Part shown: one piece after another, positions 26,701 to 35,500 of the stretch
Layout: each line of letters opens with the position of its first letter
How positions within the stretch are numbered: the first letter of the stretch is position 1
Notes under the pieces: generated by a model
The model's database searches: none
The model's input: the letters and a program-made list of their open reading frames with translations, nothing else
What the model was told of the DNA's origin: nothing
Source of the DNA: Bacteroidota bacterium
GTDB taxonomy: Bacteria > Bacteroidota > Bacteroidia > UBA4408
Direction of reading: 5' to 3'
Length of the DNA stretch: 64,000 bases
NCBI GenBank assembly: GCA_963169745.1
Contig: CAUJCU010000024.1
Span: 16,842 to 80,841 of the forward strand
Program-made: the position numbers and the translations under genes

Positions 26701-27900
26701 TGTGAAGCTGTTTCTTTACCAGTAGAGGTTATTGTTAATCCTAACCCTATTGTAACAATTACAGCAAATGGAAACACAACATTCTGTTTAGGCGGCTCAG
26801 TTGATTTAACTTCTTCTGCAGCAAGCGGAAACGTTTGGTCTAACCAACTTACCGGACAAACCATTGCTGTTAATACCAGCGGTAGCTATTCAACAACTGT
26901 TACTGATAACAATGGCTGTGTAGGAACATCAAACACTATTGCTGTAACTGTTAATTCTGTTCCAGTTCCTACTATTACTGCAAATGGACCTTTAGCTTTA
27001 TGTAATGGAGCTACTGTTGATTTAACATCAAGCAGTTCAAGCGGAAACACCTGGAGTACCGGTTCAAACAATCAAACAATTACTGTAGCAACTGCTGAAA
27101 CCATCACTGTTACAGTGTTAGACACACTAACCGGATGCTCGGCCACCTCTCAACCAATTGTAACTACTGTTGGAGCTGGAGCTACACCGTATATCATAGT
27201 AGGTGGTCCAACTATTATCTGTGAAGGAGAATCTGTTCAATTGTTAAGTAGTGAGCTAACTGGAAACACTTGGAGTACAGGTGAAACCACAAACTCCATA
27301 TTTGCTACAACAACTGGATTATATACGGTTACTTATACCTCACCTGGTGGATGTACTGCCATTTCAACTACAGTACCAGTAGTTGTAAATCCATTGCCAA
27401 CAGCTTCATTTACTTATAATGCACAATTGGGAGGCTTAACTACCTTTACCAATACATCAAGTGATTTTGTAACTAGCCAATGGAATTTTGGTGATGGCTC
27501 ACCTTGGTCAAATACTACCAACCCTACTCATACTTATTTGGGCGATGGTGTTTATACTGTAGTATTAACCGTAGGCAACGACTGTGGTTCAATTACCATA
27601 AATCAACAAGTTACTATTGTTGGAACCGGTATAGAAACTTTAGCTGACGGTACTTCTTTAGAGTTGTATCCAAATCCGGCCACTGAAACAATTAATATTG
27701 CTTACAATGGATCCAAAACGCAAAAATTAATGGTAAGAGTAGTAAATGTGAGCGGTCAAATTGTTTATACAGATGCTGTAGGACAATACACCGGTCAATA
27801 CAAAAATACTATTGACTTAAGCTATGTTGCTAAAGGAGTATATTTTATACAGTTGATTACCGATGATGGTTTAATTAACCGCAAAATTGTACTTCATTAA
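20764..27900 (+). CDS. giant modular cell-surface protein with T9SS sorting domain
   Basis: 2378 residues. Signal peptide 1-27 (ending TLWAQ). Order of modules: N-terminal beta-sandwich (~28-210); Ig-like (~215-300); GEVED-type domain (~303-440, DWNQDGDFDDADE and YGEVEDYSINV); fibronectin III-like (~445-545); two pre-peptidase-C-like domains (~550-820); CUB-like (~825-965, SGYDGLTIYNGP); FnIII-like (~970-1055); a second GEVED-FnIII-PPC-PPC set (~1058-1569); a further PPC-like domain (~1575-1700); seven Cys-containing Ig-like repeats (~1702-2211); PKD (~2213-2290, QWNFGDGSPWSN); and a T9SS type A tail (~2299-2378, LELYPNPATETINIAYNG to GVYFIQL and KIVLH). The build is that of an adhesin or matrix-binding protein; no enzyme motif seen. 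It ends at a 21-bp-stem terminator. Confidence 0.93.
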   Translation: MINWYQIRTKLSVLTVLFVLICSTLWAQVYQVGTGTLVNTTTSYPAPYGNFYYGAKHQFLVTAAELSAAGATNGDINSIGFDVVTANGAPLTNFEIKIGTTALTDLTAFESGLTSVYLAPTYTEITGVNTHNLLTPFNWDGVSNLIIETCFNNTSWGNNAVVSQSQTTFNSSIYYRADNATVCTSPGTPTAIMQRPNMYFGISGGFPCIDPPTAGVTIANINPICPSQNLVLTLQGQSTGSGQTYQWQTSTDGVAWSPIIGATSSSYVTLQTATTYYRCVVTCGLSSVPSDYVMVVSNPPTQCYCIPTVTYCDEYISDVMFLNTTNPTGCTPGGYNDYTSITYPLSISTPYPITVFNIDGWSSDQCGIWIDWNQDGDFDDADETITIASGSPGVGPYNAIITPPAGAVLGVTRMRIRIVWAAAPLPCGTSSYGEVEDYSINVLPPPSCPFASGITFNNITSNSADIDWADGVTAVGYEVRWKAVADPISVPTWATPTATAVSNFSFTGLLPNTQYEAQVNVDCGGGDLSGFTYSYTFGTSCALTDCPVGAVAESEACGDDLNGGCNMTVPAYEPIACGQTVCGTAWSSASTRDTDWYEFTLTQPSTVTWTVDADFPANIGYVDASAGCGAPQFFNLSSNVGDCSGTTSVQNLPAGTWWLFVSPTNFDDAYGCTSGKNRYVGTLTCVPLTVIANDECTNAISLIQDVACNYTNATVDDATQSLSGCAAGSTANDDVWFSFVAINTTALVKVAGSVGFDAVIQVFDACPGNSLVCANGSGLGAIETALVTGLTVGNTYYVRVYDYGMGMPATTTFDICVTDPGNIIIMNNNNDETTCSAQFYDSGGAGANYGLNDNYTKTIYPDAPNSSVQVVFNSFQTESGYDGLTIYNGPNTTYPMISSGLAAGWIVANCPAGSYYGTTSPGTVTSSDPSGALTFVFRSDASVANPGWDATVGCISSLLAPNCATNIQPVDLSTNVNPNPVLSWSAGAGTPPTGYDVYFGTTPNPPLVSANQPATTYSPGMLSFGTTYYWSVIPVNANGAATGCTEQSFTTGTAVVFCIPSSTFCDEYIMNVTVGTINNASACTAGGYMDYSAISTDVYQGLSYPITIENGNGYLSDQCGIWVDWNQDGDFLDANEVTPVTGTPGVGPYTANIDVPVTANLGQSRIRIRIMYTGVLDPCGNTTYGEAEDYTLNVLPEPYCVYPSALTVTNLTPTDAQLNWGSVVDAVNYLVRYKEVADPGTALTWTTPTVVAAPTTMLAINGLNPNTVYEFQVQTDCGTTPFGFSPSHQFTTPCSNTVCPPGAIQEGELCGDDINGGCNMGVPAYTPISCGDVICGTSWAENGTRDTDWFEFTLTQPSTVTWTVNADFPMVIGFVDASQGCANPQFFNLSTTESLCGDTFSIDNLAPGTWWTFIAPNDFDFYPCGTQNNYVASLNCVPLVVAANDECTNAIPVVWNTTCDPTQGSVADATQSLVGCSGVANDDVWFSFVATNTTGIVEVTGSASFDPVIELFDACFGNSLGCFDAGFGIGTVETGIMTGLTVGNTYYVRVYDAGLGIPATTDFSLCIFDLPPPPVNDNCSGAIAVGCNTPISGSTIWATAESGVATCGTPISAPGVWYTVQGNGGTIIASLCTGTSYDSRINVFSGDCSALVCVGGNDDFCGLQSQTQWTSVAGTTYYILVQGYANAVGNFTLTVTTTTPTAPVITAAGPTTFCTGNTVELTSDVATGIVWSNNETTQTIIVGDSGDYSTTITDGNGCSATSNIITVTTSAPPTPVITSSGSSVCEGDTVTLSVNWNADLSWSPTFESSPTVQVSAVGTYDYAVTITDANGCSSTSAIEQVSINPTPVAQITANGPTTICGTGSSVDLTASGGDSYLWNDTIPTTTATLTASTAGDYFAIVTSAAGCTAVTPIITVGFFPAPTVPTITAGGATTFCDGGSVTLTSSVANAYNWGGGNTSQDFVASVSGTYTVTTTDTNGCEAVSLPVEVIVNPNPIVTITANGNTTFCLGGSVDLTSSAASGNVWSNQLTGQTIAVNTSGSYSTTVTDNNGCVGTSNTIAVTVNSVPVPTITANGPLALCNGATVDLTSSSSSGNTWSTGSNNQTITVATAETITVTVLDTLTGCSATSQPIVTTVGAGATPYIIVGGPTIICEGESVQLLSSELTGNTWSTGETTNSIFATTTGLYTVTYTSPGGCTAISTTVPVVVNPLPTASFTYNAQLGGLTTFTNTSSDFVTSQWNFGDGSPWSNTTNPTHTYLGDGVYTVVLTVGNDCGSITINQQVTIVGTGIETLADGTSLELYPNPATETINIAYNGSKTQKLMVRVVNVSGQIVYTDAVGQYTGQYKNTIDLSYVAKGVYFIQLITDDGLINRKIVLH
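21670..25470 (+). repeat. duplicated GEVED-FnIII-PPC-PPC module within the giant gene
   Basis: Copy 1 runs about 21670-23219 and copy 2 about 23935-25470, separated by the CUB-FnIII insert (~0.7 kb). The two share order and motifs (CDEYI, GIWxDWNQDGDF, YGExEDY, RDTDWxEFTLTQPSTVTWTV, NDECTNAI, NDDVWFSFVA, GLTVGNTYYVRVYD). They look like an ancient diverged intragenic duplication rather than a recent one. Confidence 0.85.
25867..27396 (+). repeat. seven tandem Ig-like repeats of ~72 residues in the giant gene
   Basis: Each unit follows the pattern PxITAxGxTTFC...VxLTSS...WSxGxTxQTIxV...SGxYTVTVTDxNGCSxTS, with a Cys pair (FC and GC) that probably forms a disulfide. Units are diverged, so slippage is unlikely to be active. 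Confidence 0.85.
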
Positions 27901-27912
27901 TTATTAGATTAA

Positions 27913-27958
27913 CTTAAATTAAAAAGGCTGCCCATTTGGGCAGCCTTTTTAATTTAAG
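27913..27958. terminator. bidirectional intrinsic terminator
   Basis: A perfect 21-bp stem (27913-27933 with 27938-27958) closes an ATTT loop; the GC core is GGCTGCCC/GGGCAGCC flanked by A5 and T5, so a terminator forms on either strand. It lies 12 bp after the giant gene's stop. Confidence 0.93.
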
Positions 27959-28023
27959 GATTATTTACGTTATCCAATAGAGTAATTCCTAATTTTGCAA
28001 TTTAATTTAGATAAAATTTAACT

Positions 28024-29163
28024 ATGAAATTTGCTACCAGAGCCATACATGCCGGTCAGGATCCAGACCCAAGTACAGGAGCCATAATGACTCCAATTTA
28101 TCAAACTTCAACCTTTGTTCAGGAAAGCCCAGGAAACCATAAAGGTTTTGCTTATGCTCGAGGAAAAAACCCAACAAGAATGGCTCTCGAAAAATGTATT
28201 GCATCTTTAGAAAATGCAAAGCACGCCCTTTGCTTTAGTAGTGGCATGGGAGCAATTGACGCAGTTATTAAACTACTTAATCCGGGCGATGAAGTAATAA
28301 CCGGAAATGATTTATATGGTGGAAGCTATAGAATGTTTACAAAAGTTTTTGAAAGGATGCAAATCAAATTTCACTTTATTGACTTAAATAATGCTGAAAA
28401 TATTCGAAAATACATAAACTCCAACACAAAACTTATTTGGGTTGAAACACCTACCAATCCAACTATGCAGATTGTTGATATTGCTGCTTGTGCGAAAATA
28501 GCTAAAGAAAGTAAATTATGGCTTGCAGTTGACAATACTTTTGCATCTCCTTATTTACAGAATCCACTTGACTTAGGGGCTGATATTGTGATGCATTCGG
28601 TAACCAAATATATTGCCGGCCATAGTGATGTTATTATGGGGGCTTTATGCGTGAATGACAATCAACTTTTTGAACAACTTGCTTTTATTCATAATTCTTG
28701 TGGAGCAACCCCGGGTCCTATGGATAGTTTTTTAGTTTTACGAGGCATTAAAACCTTACATTTACGTATGGAAAGACATTGTAAAAATGGAAGAGCTGTA
28801 GCAAATTTTCTAGCTCAACATTCAGCCATTGAAAAAGTTTACTGGCCTGGTTTCGAAAATCATCCTAACCATAAAATAGCCCAATCTCAAATGAAAGATT
28901 TTGGAGGTATGATTTCAATTGTTTTGAAAAATGCTAACCTTGAAAAAACCTTTAAAGTGGCTTCTTCATTTAATGTTTTTTCCTTAGCAGAGTCACTCGG
29001 AGGTGTTGAATCATTAATTAACCATCCGGCAACCATGACCCATGCTTCTATTCCTAAGCTTGAAAGAGAGGCTGCCGGTGTGGTGGATAATTTACTACGC
29101 TTAAGTGTTGGAGTAGAGGATATAGACGATTTACTTGCAGACCTAAATCAAGCTTTAATCTAA
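28024..29163 (+). CDS. cystathionine gamma-synthase / gamma-lyase family PLP enzyme
   Basis: 379 residues, typical of the Cys/Met metabolism PLP family. These enzymes join O-acyl-homoserine to cysteine (MetB) or cleave cystathionine. Seen: FATRAIHAGQDPDPSTGAIM, YARGKNPTR (phosphate-binding Tyr-Arg), SSGMGAIDAV, WVETPTNPTMQIVDI, the cofactor Asp in AVDNTFASPYLQNP and Lys195 in HSVTKYIAGHSDV. The C-terminus SLGGVESLINHPATMTHASIP matches gamma-synthase/lyase members. Sequence alone does not separate synthase from lyase. A perfect -7 element TAATTTTG lies at 27990-27997, 26 bp before the ATG. It is probably monocistronic. Confidence 0.92.
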   Translation: MKFATRAIHAGQDPDPSTGAIMTPIYQTSTFVQESPGNHKGFAYARGKNPTRMALEKCIASLENAKHALCFSSGMGAIDAVIKLLNPGDEVITGNDLYGGSYRMFTKVFERMQIKFHFIDLNNAENIRKYINSNTKLIWVETPTNPTMQIVDIAACAKIAKESKLWLAVDNTFASPYLQNPLDLGADIVMHSVTKYIAGHSDVIMGALCVNDNQLFEQLAFIHNSCGATPGPMDSFLVLRGIKTLHLRMERHCKNGRAVANFLAQHSAIEKVYWPGFENHPNHKIAQSQMKDFGGMISIVLKNANLEKTFKVASSFNVFSLAESLGGVESLINHPATMTHASIPKLEREAAGVVDNLLRLSVGVEDIDDLLADLNQALI

Positions 29164-29250
29164 ACCATAAAACTATAGAACGAAAAATATTTATTTTATA
29201 GTTTACGTAATATAAAAAACCTTTATTTTTATTTTTTTATACCTTTTTAC

Positions 29251-31338
29251 ATGAAAAAATCAATATTGCTTTGTTTCGTTTTCTTTTACATTTATTATGG
29301 TAGAACAGTTCAAGCACAGGAAATAAACCCTTGTGGCACCTATGAGGCCAATAAAAAAATGGAAACTTTGTCCCCTGTTGAGGTAAAGCAAGCTCAAGAA
29401 AAATTAGAGGAAGAAACAGCGATTTTTATGCAAAACCGCACAAGTACAAGTGTAAATTACACCATACCTGTTGTTTTTCATATTCTCCATACCTATGGAA
29501 CCGAAAATATTTCAGATGCACAAGTTGAAGATGCCGTTAATATTTTAACACGTGATTTTAATAAACAAAATGCTGATACAGCTAATATTGTAAATGCATT
29601 TAAAGGCATTGCCGCCAATGTAGGTATTACATTTAAATTAGCAAAAATTGATCCTGATGGGAATTGCACTAACGGAATTGACCGTATTTACAGCCCATTA
29701 ACCAATATTGGTGATGATGATGCTAAGTTGAATGTTTGGCCTCGAAACAAGTATTTAAATATTTGGGTGGTTAAGAACATTGCCAGTGGAGCAGCAGGTT
29801 ATTCTATGTACCCCAGTAGTGTACAAGGGCCCGGAGGAGCTCAGGTAGATGGGGTTATGATTTTATCAACTTATGTAGGCAGTATTGGTACTAGTTCGGC
29901 CGGAAGAAGTCGTTCTTTGACCCACGAAATAGGACATTGGTTAAATTTAGCACATACTTGGGGAAACACAAACTCTCCGGGTGTTCAAAGTAATTGTAAT
30001 TTTGATGACAACGTTAACGACACCCCCAATACCATAGGCTGGACGAGTTGTAACTTAAATGGGGCAAGTTGCGGATCAGCTATTGATAATGTTCAAAATT
30101 ATATGGAGTATTCGTATTGCTCAAATATGTTTACCAACGGACAAAAGAACAGAATGTTAACGGCATTAACTTCAAATACAGCCTCCAGAAACAATTTATG
30201 GACAGCTTCTAATTTAACGGCTACTGGGGTAAACACTACTACAGTTTGTGAGCCCAAAGCAGATTTCTATGCACAAACTCCACAAGTATGTGTAAATTCT
30301 ACTATTCAATTTTTTGATGACACAAATTTATCTCCGGCAACATCTTGGTCTTGGTCTTTCCCTGGAGGACTGCCGGCCACTTCTACGGATGAAAATCCTA
30401 GTGTACAATATACAAGTCCGGGTACCTATTCTGTGTCATTAACAGTGAGCAATGCCAGTGGCTCTAACTCTATTACTAAAAACTCTTATATAACAGTACT
30501 GGCCAGCACCGCAGATATAACTTCTTCGAGTTTCTATGAAAGTTTTGAAAATTTGACAATCAACCAAAACAGCAATTGGAGTATTAATAATGTTGATGGA
30601 GGCTCAACATGGGCTATTGTTAATGGAGTAGGATATTTAGGTACTAAATCAATGAAGTTAGCCAATATTAATAATACTCCAGGGGCGGTAGATGAGTTTA
30701 TTACCCCATCCATAGATTTAACCCAGTTTACCTCACCAAAATTATATTACCGAATAGCTTATGCATCTTTAACCGGAACTCCTGGTGTAGATTATGCAAC
30801 CAACAATTTACAGGTTCAATCATCGGTAGATTGTGGAGAAACCTGGGGAATTAGACGCTCCTATTCAGAAACAGCAATGGCTACAGTTCCGGCACAAAAT
30901 TCAGCATTTACACCGATGAGTCAAAGTCAATGGCGTCAAGATAACATTAATTTGAGTTTGTTTGCTAATGCTACTAACATTAAATTTAAATTCAAATTTA
31001 CTGCCGGAGAGGGAAACAATATTTATATTGATGAGATTAATATCAATGAACCCACAGGAATGGCTAATGATGAAATGATAAAAAATAATTTCAGAGTTTT
31101 TCCTAATCCTTCAGATAATGATGCTGTAGTATATTTTACAACAGAGGGTATTACAAATTCATCTATTAGAGTTGTGGATGTATTAGGGAAGGAAATATAT
31201 AAAAACACTTGGAACTCATTGATAGGAGGAGATCATAGCGTGATTCTAAACAAAAACATACTCTATAGCTCTGGTGTATATTTTGTTCAAATTCAGATTG
31301 ACAATCAACTTTTAACACAGAAACTTATTCTCAAATAA
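29251..31338 (+). CDS. secreted M43 (pappalysin-type) metalloprotease with PKD and T9SS sorting domain
   Basis: 695 residues. Signal peptide ~1-22 (ending VQAQ); a propeptide/N-terminal part (~23-80); the catalytic metzincin domain (~80-305) with the zinc motif HEIGHWLNLAH at ~224-234 and Met-turn NYMEYSYC. A PKD domain (~345-415, SWSWSFPGG), a jelly-roll-like domain (~425-600, YESFENLTINQNSNWSINN) and a T9SS type A tail (~615-695, FRVFPNPSDNDAVVYF and SGVYFVQIQI, KLILK) follow. Expected to be a secreted zinc endopeptidase at the cell surface; the substrate is unknown. It is separated from tsaD by 77 bp with no clear hairpin. Confidence 0.93.
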   Translation: MKKSILLCFVFFYIYYGRTVQAQEINPCGTYEANKKMETLSPVEVKQAQEKLEEETAIFMQNRTSTSVNYTIPVVFHILHTYGTENISDAQVEDAVNILTRDFNKQNADTANIVNAFKGIAANVGITFKLAKIDPDGNCTNGIDRIYSPLTNIGDDDAKLNVWPRNKYLNIWVVKNIASGAAGYSMYPSSVQGPGGAQVDGVMILSTYVGSIGTSSAGRSRSLTHEIGHWLNLAHTWGNTNSPGVQSNCNFDDNVNDTPNTIGWTSCNLNGASCGSAIDNVQNYMEYSYCSNMFTNGQKNRMLTALTSNTASRNNLWTASNLTATGVNTTTVCEPKADFYAQTPQVCVNSTIQFFDDTNLSPATSWSWSFPGGLPATSTDENPSVQYTSPGTYSVSLTVSNASGSNSITKNSYITVLASTADITSSSFYESFENLTINQNSNWSINNVDGGSTWAIVNGVGYLGTKSMKLANINNTPGAVDEFITPSIDLTQFTSPKLYYRIAYASLTGTPGVDYATNNLQVQSSVDCGETWGIRRSYSETAMATVPAQNSAFTPMSQSQWRQDNINLSLFANATNIKFKFKFTAGEGNNIYIDEININEPTGMANDEMIKNNFRVFPNPSDNDAVVYFTTEGITNSSIRVVDVLGKEIYKNTWNSLIGGDHSVILNKNILYSSGVYFVQIQIDNQLLTQKLILK

Positions 31339-31415
31339 TAGAGAAATCTTGTAAGGAGTTTTATTGTTCATTCTGAGATAGTTTACACACGTAATTTCTA
31401 TTTTTAATATCGGAC

Positions 31416-32453
31416 TTATGAATGGGTGAAAATATCAAAATCCATACGTGCTTGTGCGCTATCTGATTGTTGACCGATTTTCCCTAATTTATATTTCAGA
31501 TACCCTGCTATAGCAATCATCGCAGCATTATCTGTGCAGAACTCAAAAGGGGGGATATGGGCTGTCCAGTGATTTTTTTGAGCAACATTTTCAATTCCTT
31601 TTCTCAAGGCACTGTTGGCAGCTACACCGCCAGCCAATCCAATGTGCTGAACGCCATAGTGCTGAGCAGCTTTTTCAAGTTTATCAAGCAGTATTGTTAC
31701 TATTTTATGTTGAATAGAGGCACAAATATCAGTGATATTTTCAGTAATAAAATTAGGGTTTTTCTGAACTTCTTTTTGAACAAAGTTAAGAATGGATGTT
31801 TTTAATCCACTAAAACTAAAATTATAGCCTTCTGCTTTAGGGGTTGGAAAAAGAAATTTTAAGGGATTTCCGTTTTTAGCAAATTTATCAATTAATGGTC
31901 CTCCCGGATAAGGCAGCCCAAGAAGCTTTGCTGATTTGTCAAAAGCTTCTCCTGCAGCATCATCAAAGGTTTCACCAAGAATAACCATATCAAAATAATC
32001 TTTTAATAACACAATTTGGGTATGGCCTCCTGAAACTGTAAGACATATAAACGGGAATGCCGGTGTTGGGTTTTCGGAATGAATAAAGTGTGATAAAATA
32101 TGACCTTGCATGTGATGCACACTTACTAAAGGTTTATTTAATGCTAAGGCCAATCCTTTAGCAAATGAGCTCCCTACTAAGAGCGAACCCAATAAACCGG
32201 GGCCTTGCGTATAGGCAATAGCCGTAATATCCTGAAATGTAACTTGTGCTTTTTTTAGGGCTTCGTGAACAACCGGAACTATTTGTTGCTGATGTGCCCG
32301 CGAGGCAAGTTCGGGAACTACTCCTCCATAATTTATATGTACTTGTTGCGTACACACAATATTGGCAAGAATTTTGCCATTATGTAATACAGATGCTGCA
32401 GTATCATCACACGATGATTCAATAGCTAATATGGTAATAGATTCAGTATTCAT
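31416..32453 (-). CDS. tsaD: tRNA N6-threonylcarbamoyladenosine transferase TsaD
   Basis: 345 residues from ATG 32453; an upstream in-frame ATG at 32477 would add an MFAFLYFC extension unlike the family, so I prefer the inner start. TsaD transfers the threonylcarbamoyl group to A37 of ANN-decoding tRNAs with TsaB and TsaE. Seen: ILAIESSCDDTAASV at the N-terminus, GGVVPELASRAH, the metal-binding HHMQGH, ICLTVSGGHTQI and the C-terminal FCTDNAAMIA. Divergent from tamB across a 107-bp gap. Confidence 0.97.
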   Translation of the reverse strand: MNTESITILAIESSCDDTAASVLHNGKILANIVCTQQVHINYGGVVPELASRAHQQQIVPVVHEALKKAQVTFQDITAIAYTQGPGLLGSLLVGSSFAKGLALALNKPLVSVHHMQGHILSHFIHSENPTPAFPFICLTVSGGHTQIVLLKDYFDMVILGETFDDAAGEAFDKSAKLLGLPYPGGPLIDKFAKNGNPLKFLFPTPKAEGYNFSFSGLKTSILNFVQKEVQKNPNFITENITDICASIQHKIVTILLDKLEKAAQHYGVQHIGLAGGVAANSALRKGIENVAQKNHWTAHIPPFEFCTDNAAMIAIAGYLKYKLGKIGQQSDSAQARMDFDIFTHS

Positions 32454-32560
32454 ACAGAAATACAAAAATGCAAACAATTATGGAATTGCAATTAAATTAC
32501 AGATATATCCCTTAATTAGAACATATAATATTGCTATTTTTGAAACCATAAACGAAAAAT

Positions 32561-35500
32561 TTGTTACGTAAAATAAAGAAAATAACTGGATTTACTCTTG
32601 GAGGCTTAGCGCTATTGTTATTGGTTTTATATATCGCTTTGCAAACATCAACTGTACAAACTTTCTTAGTAGGAAAGTTTACAAACTATTTTTCTAAAAA
32701 ATTAAATACCGTAGCACGTATTGACAGAGTTGATGTAGATTTTTTTTCTAAAGTTGTTTTAGAGGGTGTTTATGTAGAAGATTTGCATCACGATACTTTA
32801 CTTTATGCCGGAAAAATCAAGGTAGATATTTTTAGATTGCTTATTAGTAAAAATATTATCCGATTACGCAGTGTTGAGCTGAGCGATTGCAGGTTCAACT
32901 TGGTGCAATACAAAAATGAAGAAGAGTTGAATTTGCAGTTTATTATAGATGCTTTTGATGATGGCGATACAACAGTTACACCCAATAAAAAACCGGTTGA
33001 AATTTATAGTAACAAACTAACTTTAAAGAATGTAAATTTCTCCTATAATTATCAGAATGATACCAGCAACTATCCCGAAGTAAATTTTGACCATATATAC
33101 TTAAGTCATGTACAAGGCGATTTTGAAAACATTAGTGTTATCAACGATAGTATAAATGCAATTATAAATACGCTATCCTTTAAAGAAAGAAGTGGTTTTC
33201 AAGTGCATAAAATGGCTGCTCAATTTACTATTTCATCAACCGAAATGCACTGCCGGGATTTAGATTTACAAACAAACCGAAGCCAAATTAAAGGGATGCT
33301 TGCATTTAAGACTAAAGAATGGGATAATTATAATGATTTTGAGAAGCAAGTATATATGCATGGGAAGTTTAAAGATACAAAGTTAAATTTTGGGGATATT
33401 GCATTTTTTACGGAAGAGCTTCGCGGAATTAACAAGTTTATAATATTTGACGGAGATGTAAAGGGTACTGTTTCGAATTTAAAAGGGAACCAGATGGATA
33501 TAAAGTTTGGGAAATTATCACACTTACAGGGAAATATTAAAATGAGCGGATTACCCGATTTTGGAACCACTTTTATACAATTAAAACTACATAATTTTGT
33601 TACTTGTGTCGAAGACATTGAAGGCATTCCTTTGCCACCTTTTACTTCAGGCGAACTAATTAAATTGCCTCCCAACTTCAGTAAATTAGGCTTGCTTAAA
33701 TTTAAAGGTGACTTTACAGGATTTGAGAACGATTTTACTGCCTATGGTGATTTATCTACTGATTTAGGATCTGTAGCAATTGATATTGGGTTGAAGCAAA
33801 GCAAAGGGGAATTAGCAAAATACAAAGGAAACTTAAAATCAAATGAGTTTAATATAGGTCAATTTTATGGTATTGAAAATGTTATTACTAAGGTAACGTT
33901 AGATATAGATATTGATGGTGCAGGTCTTGAGAGCGAAACAGTAAATGCTTCTGTAAAGGGTAAAATAAATAGTGTTTTATGTTTTGATTATAACTATCAG
34001 AATTTGGACATTGAAGGCAAATTCGCCAAAAATATATTTGATGGAAAACTACATATTAATGACGAAAATTTATCCTTACGCTATAACGGAACCATTGACT
34101 TTACCAACAAATTACCTGAATTTGACTTTCATACCGATATCGGTTTTGCTAATCTTAAAAAACTACATATTATCACTTCTGAATATGACCGTTGGATAAG
34201 CACTTCGGCCGATATAAATTTTAAAGGAGACAATATTGATAATTTAATTGGTACGATTGTTTTAAAAAACCTTGTTTACAAGGACACTACAACAACTTTG
34301 AAATATAAGCGCGTAGAGTTGAATGCTCTCAATAACGGCTCTTTTAAGGAATTGGGTTTAAAGTCTGATTTTGCCGATGCTAAAATATGGGGTAGTTTTA
34401 AATTAGAGGCTATTGAGAACGAAGCCTATAAATTCATTAATCAATATATTCCATCAAGCGGCTTAAGAACTACATCGAAAGCCATAAAACAAAATTTTAG
34501 TTACGAGCTAACAACTAAAAACTTTGAAGGTTTTTCAAAATTAATATTGCCGGGCATCGTGATAAAAAGCAATTCTAAACTAAGTGGGCGCTATAATAAT
34601 GTGGATAATGTTTTTGACCTGAACGTACACGCACCAGAAATTGAAATCTATGAGAAACCACTTAAAAACCTTGTTGTAAATAGTAATAACTTGCAAGGTG
34701 AATGGACAATTAATTTAAAAAGTAATTATTGGGCCATTAGTGATAGTAACAGAATTGAAAATATAGTACTGCAAGGAAAAGCTCAGAAGGATTCTTTAAA
34801 ATTCAGTTTTAATTTTCAAAATGAGAGCAAGGTGCAGAACGCAGCCGATATTCAAGGGAATTTAATTTTTAGTGCCGATAAGCATATTGATTTGCTTTTA
34901 GGCAAAGCAACAATAACTGTTGAAGATTCCTTATGGAAATTTGCTGAAAACAGCAGAATACACCTAGATACATTACATACAGAGTTTGAAAATTTTAAAA
35001 TAAGTCATAATAAACAATCATTAGAATTAGGAAGTAAAAAACTAGGAAATAATGAAACCGAAATTACGATTGATTTGCACAACTTTATATTATCAAATTT
35101 AAACCCCTTTTTAAAGTCTGAAGATATAAGCCTTGGTGGTACTCTTAATGGGAACGCAAGTGTATTAGGATTTGGAAAGAATATTGTTTTTACAACCTCA
35201 TTAGGTTTTACAGATTTTGTTTTTAATACTGAAAATATTGGGAATGGAAATGTCCTTTCACTATGGGATAGCAAAAAAGAATCTATTGCCTTAAATGGAA
35301 ATTTTATGCGAGGCACATTGCCCACTGTTGGCTTCACAGGATTTTACTATCCTTATAAAAACGAAAATAGTTTGGACATAGAGTTACAACTAAGAAAAAC
35401 ATCATTAAAATTATTTGAGAGTTTTTTAATTGGTGTGATGAGTGACCTCCGGGGGTATGCCAGTGGTGACTTGTTTTTACAAGGCTCTTTGAAAAAGCCC

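Noticed and set aside
25867..27396. CRISPR-like or slippage-prone DNA repeat
   Set aside because: Repeats are in-frame protein domains of ~72 residues, diverged at DNA level.
27959..28023. SAM-type riboswitch before the cystathionine gamma-synthase-like gene
   Set aside because: Only 65 bp are available and I see no aptamer-like stems; a simple -7 box is present.
32454..32477. ATG 32477 as TsaD start
   Set aside because: Adds MFAFLYFC; family proteins begin a few residues before the IESSCD motif, matching ATG 32453.
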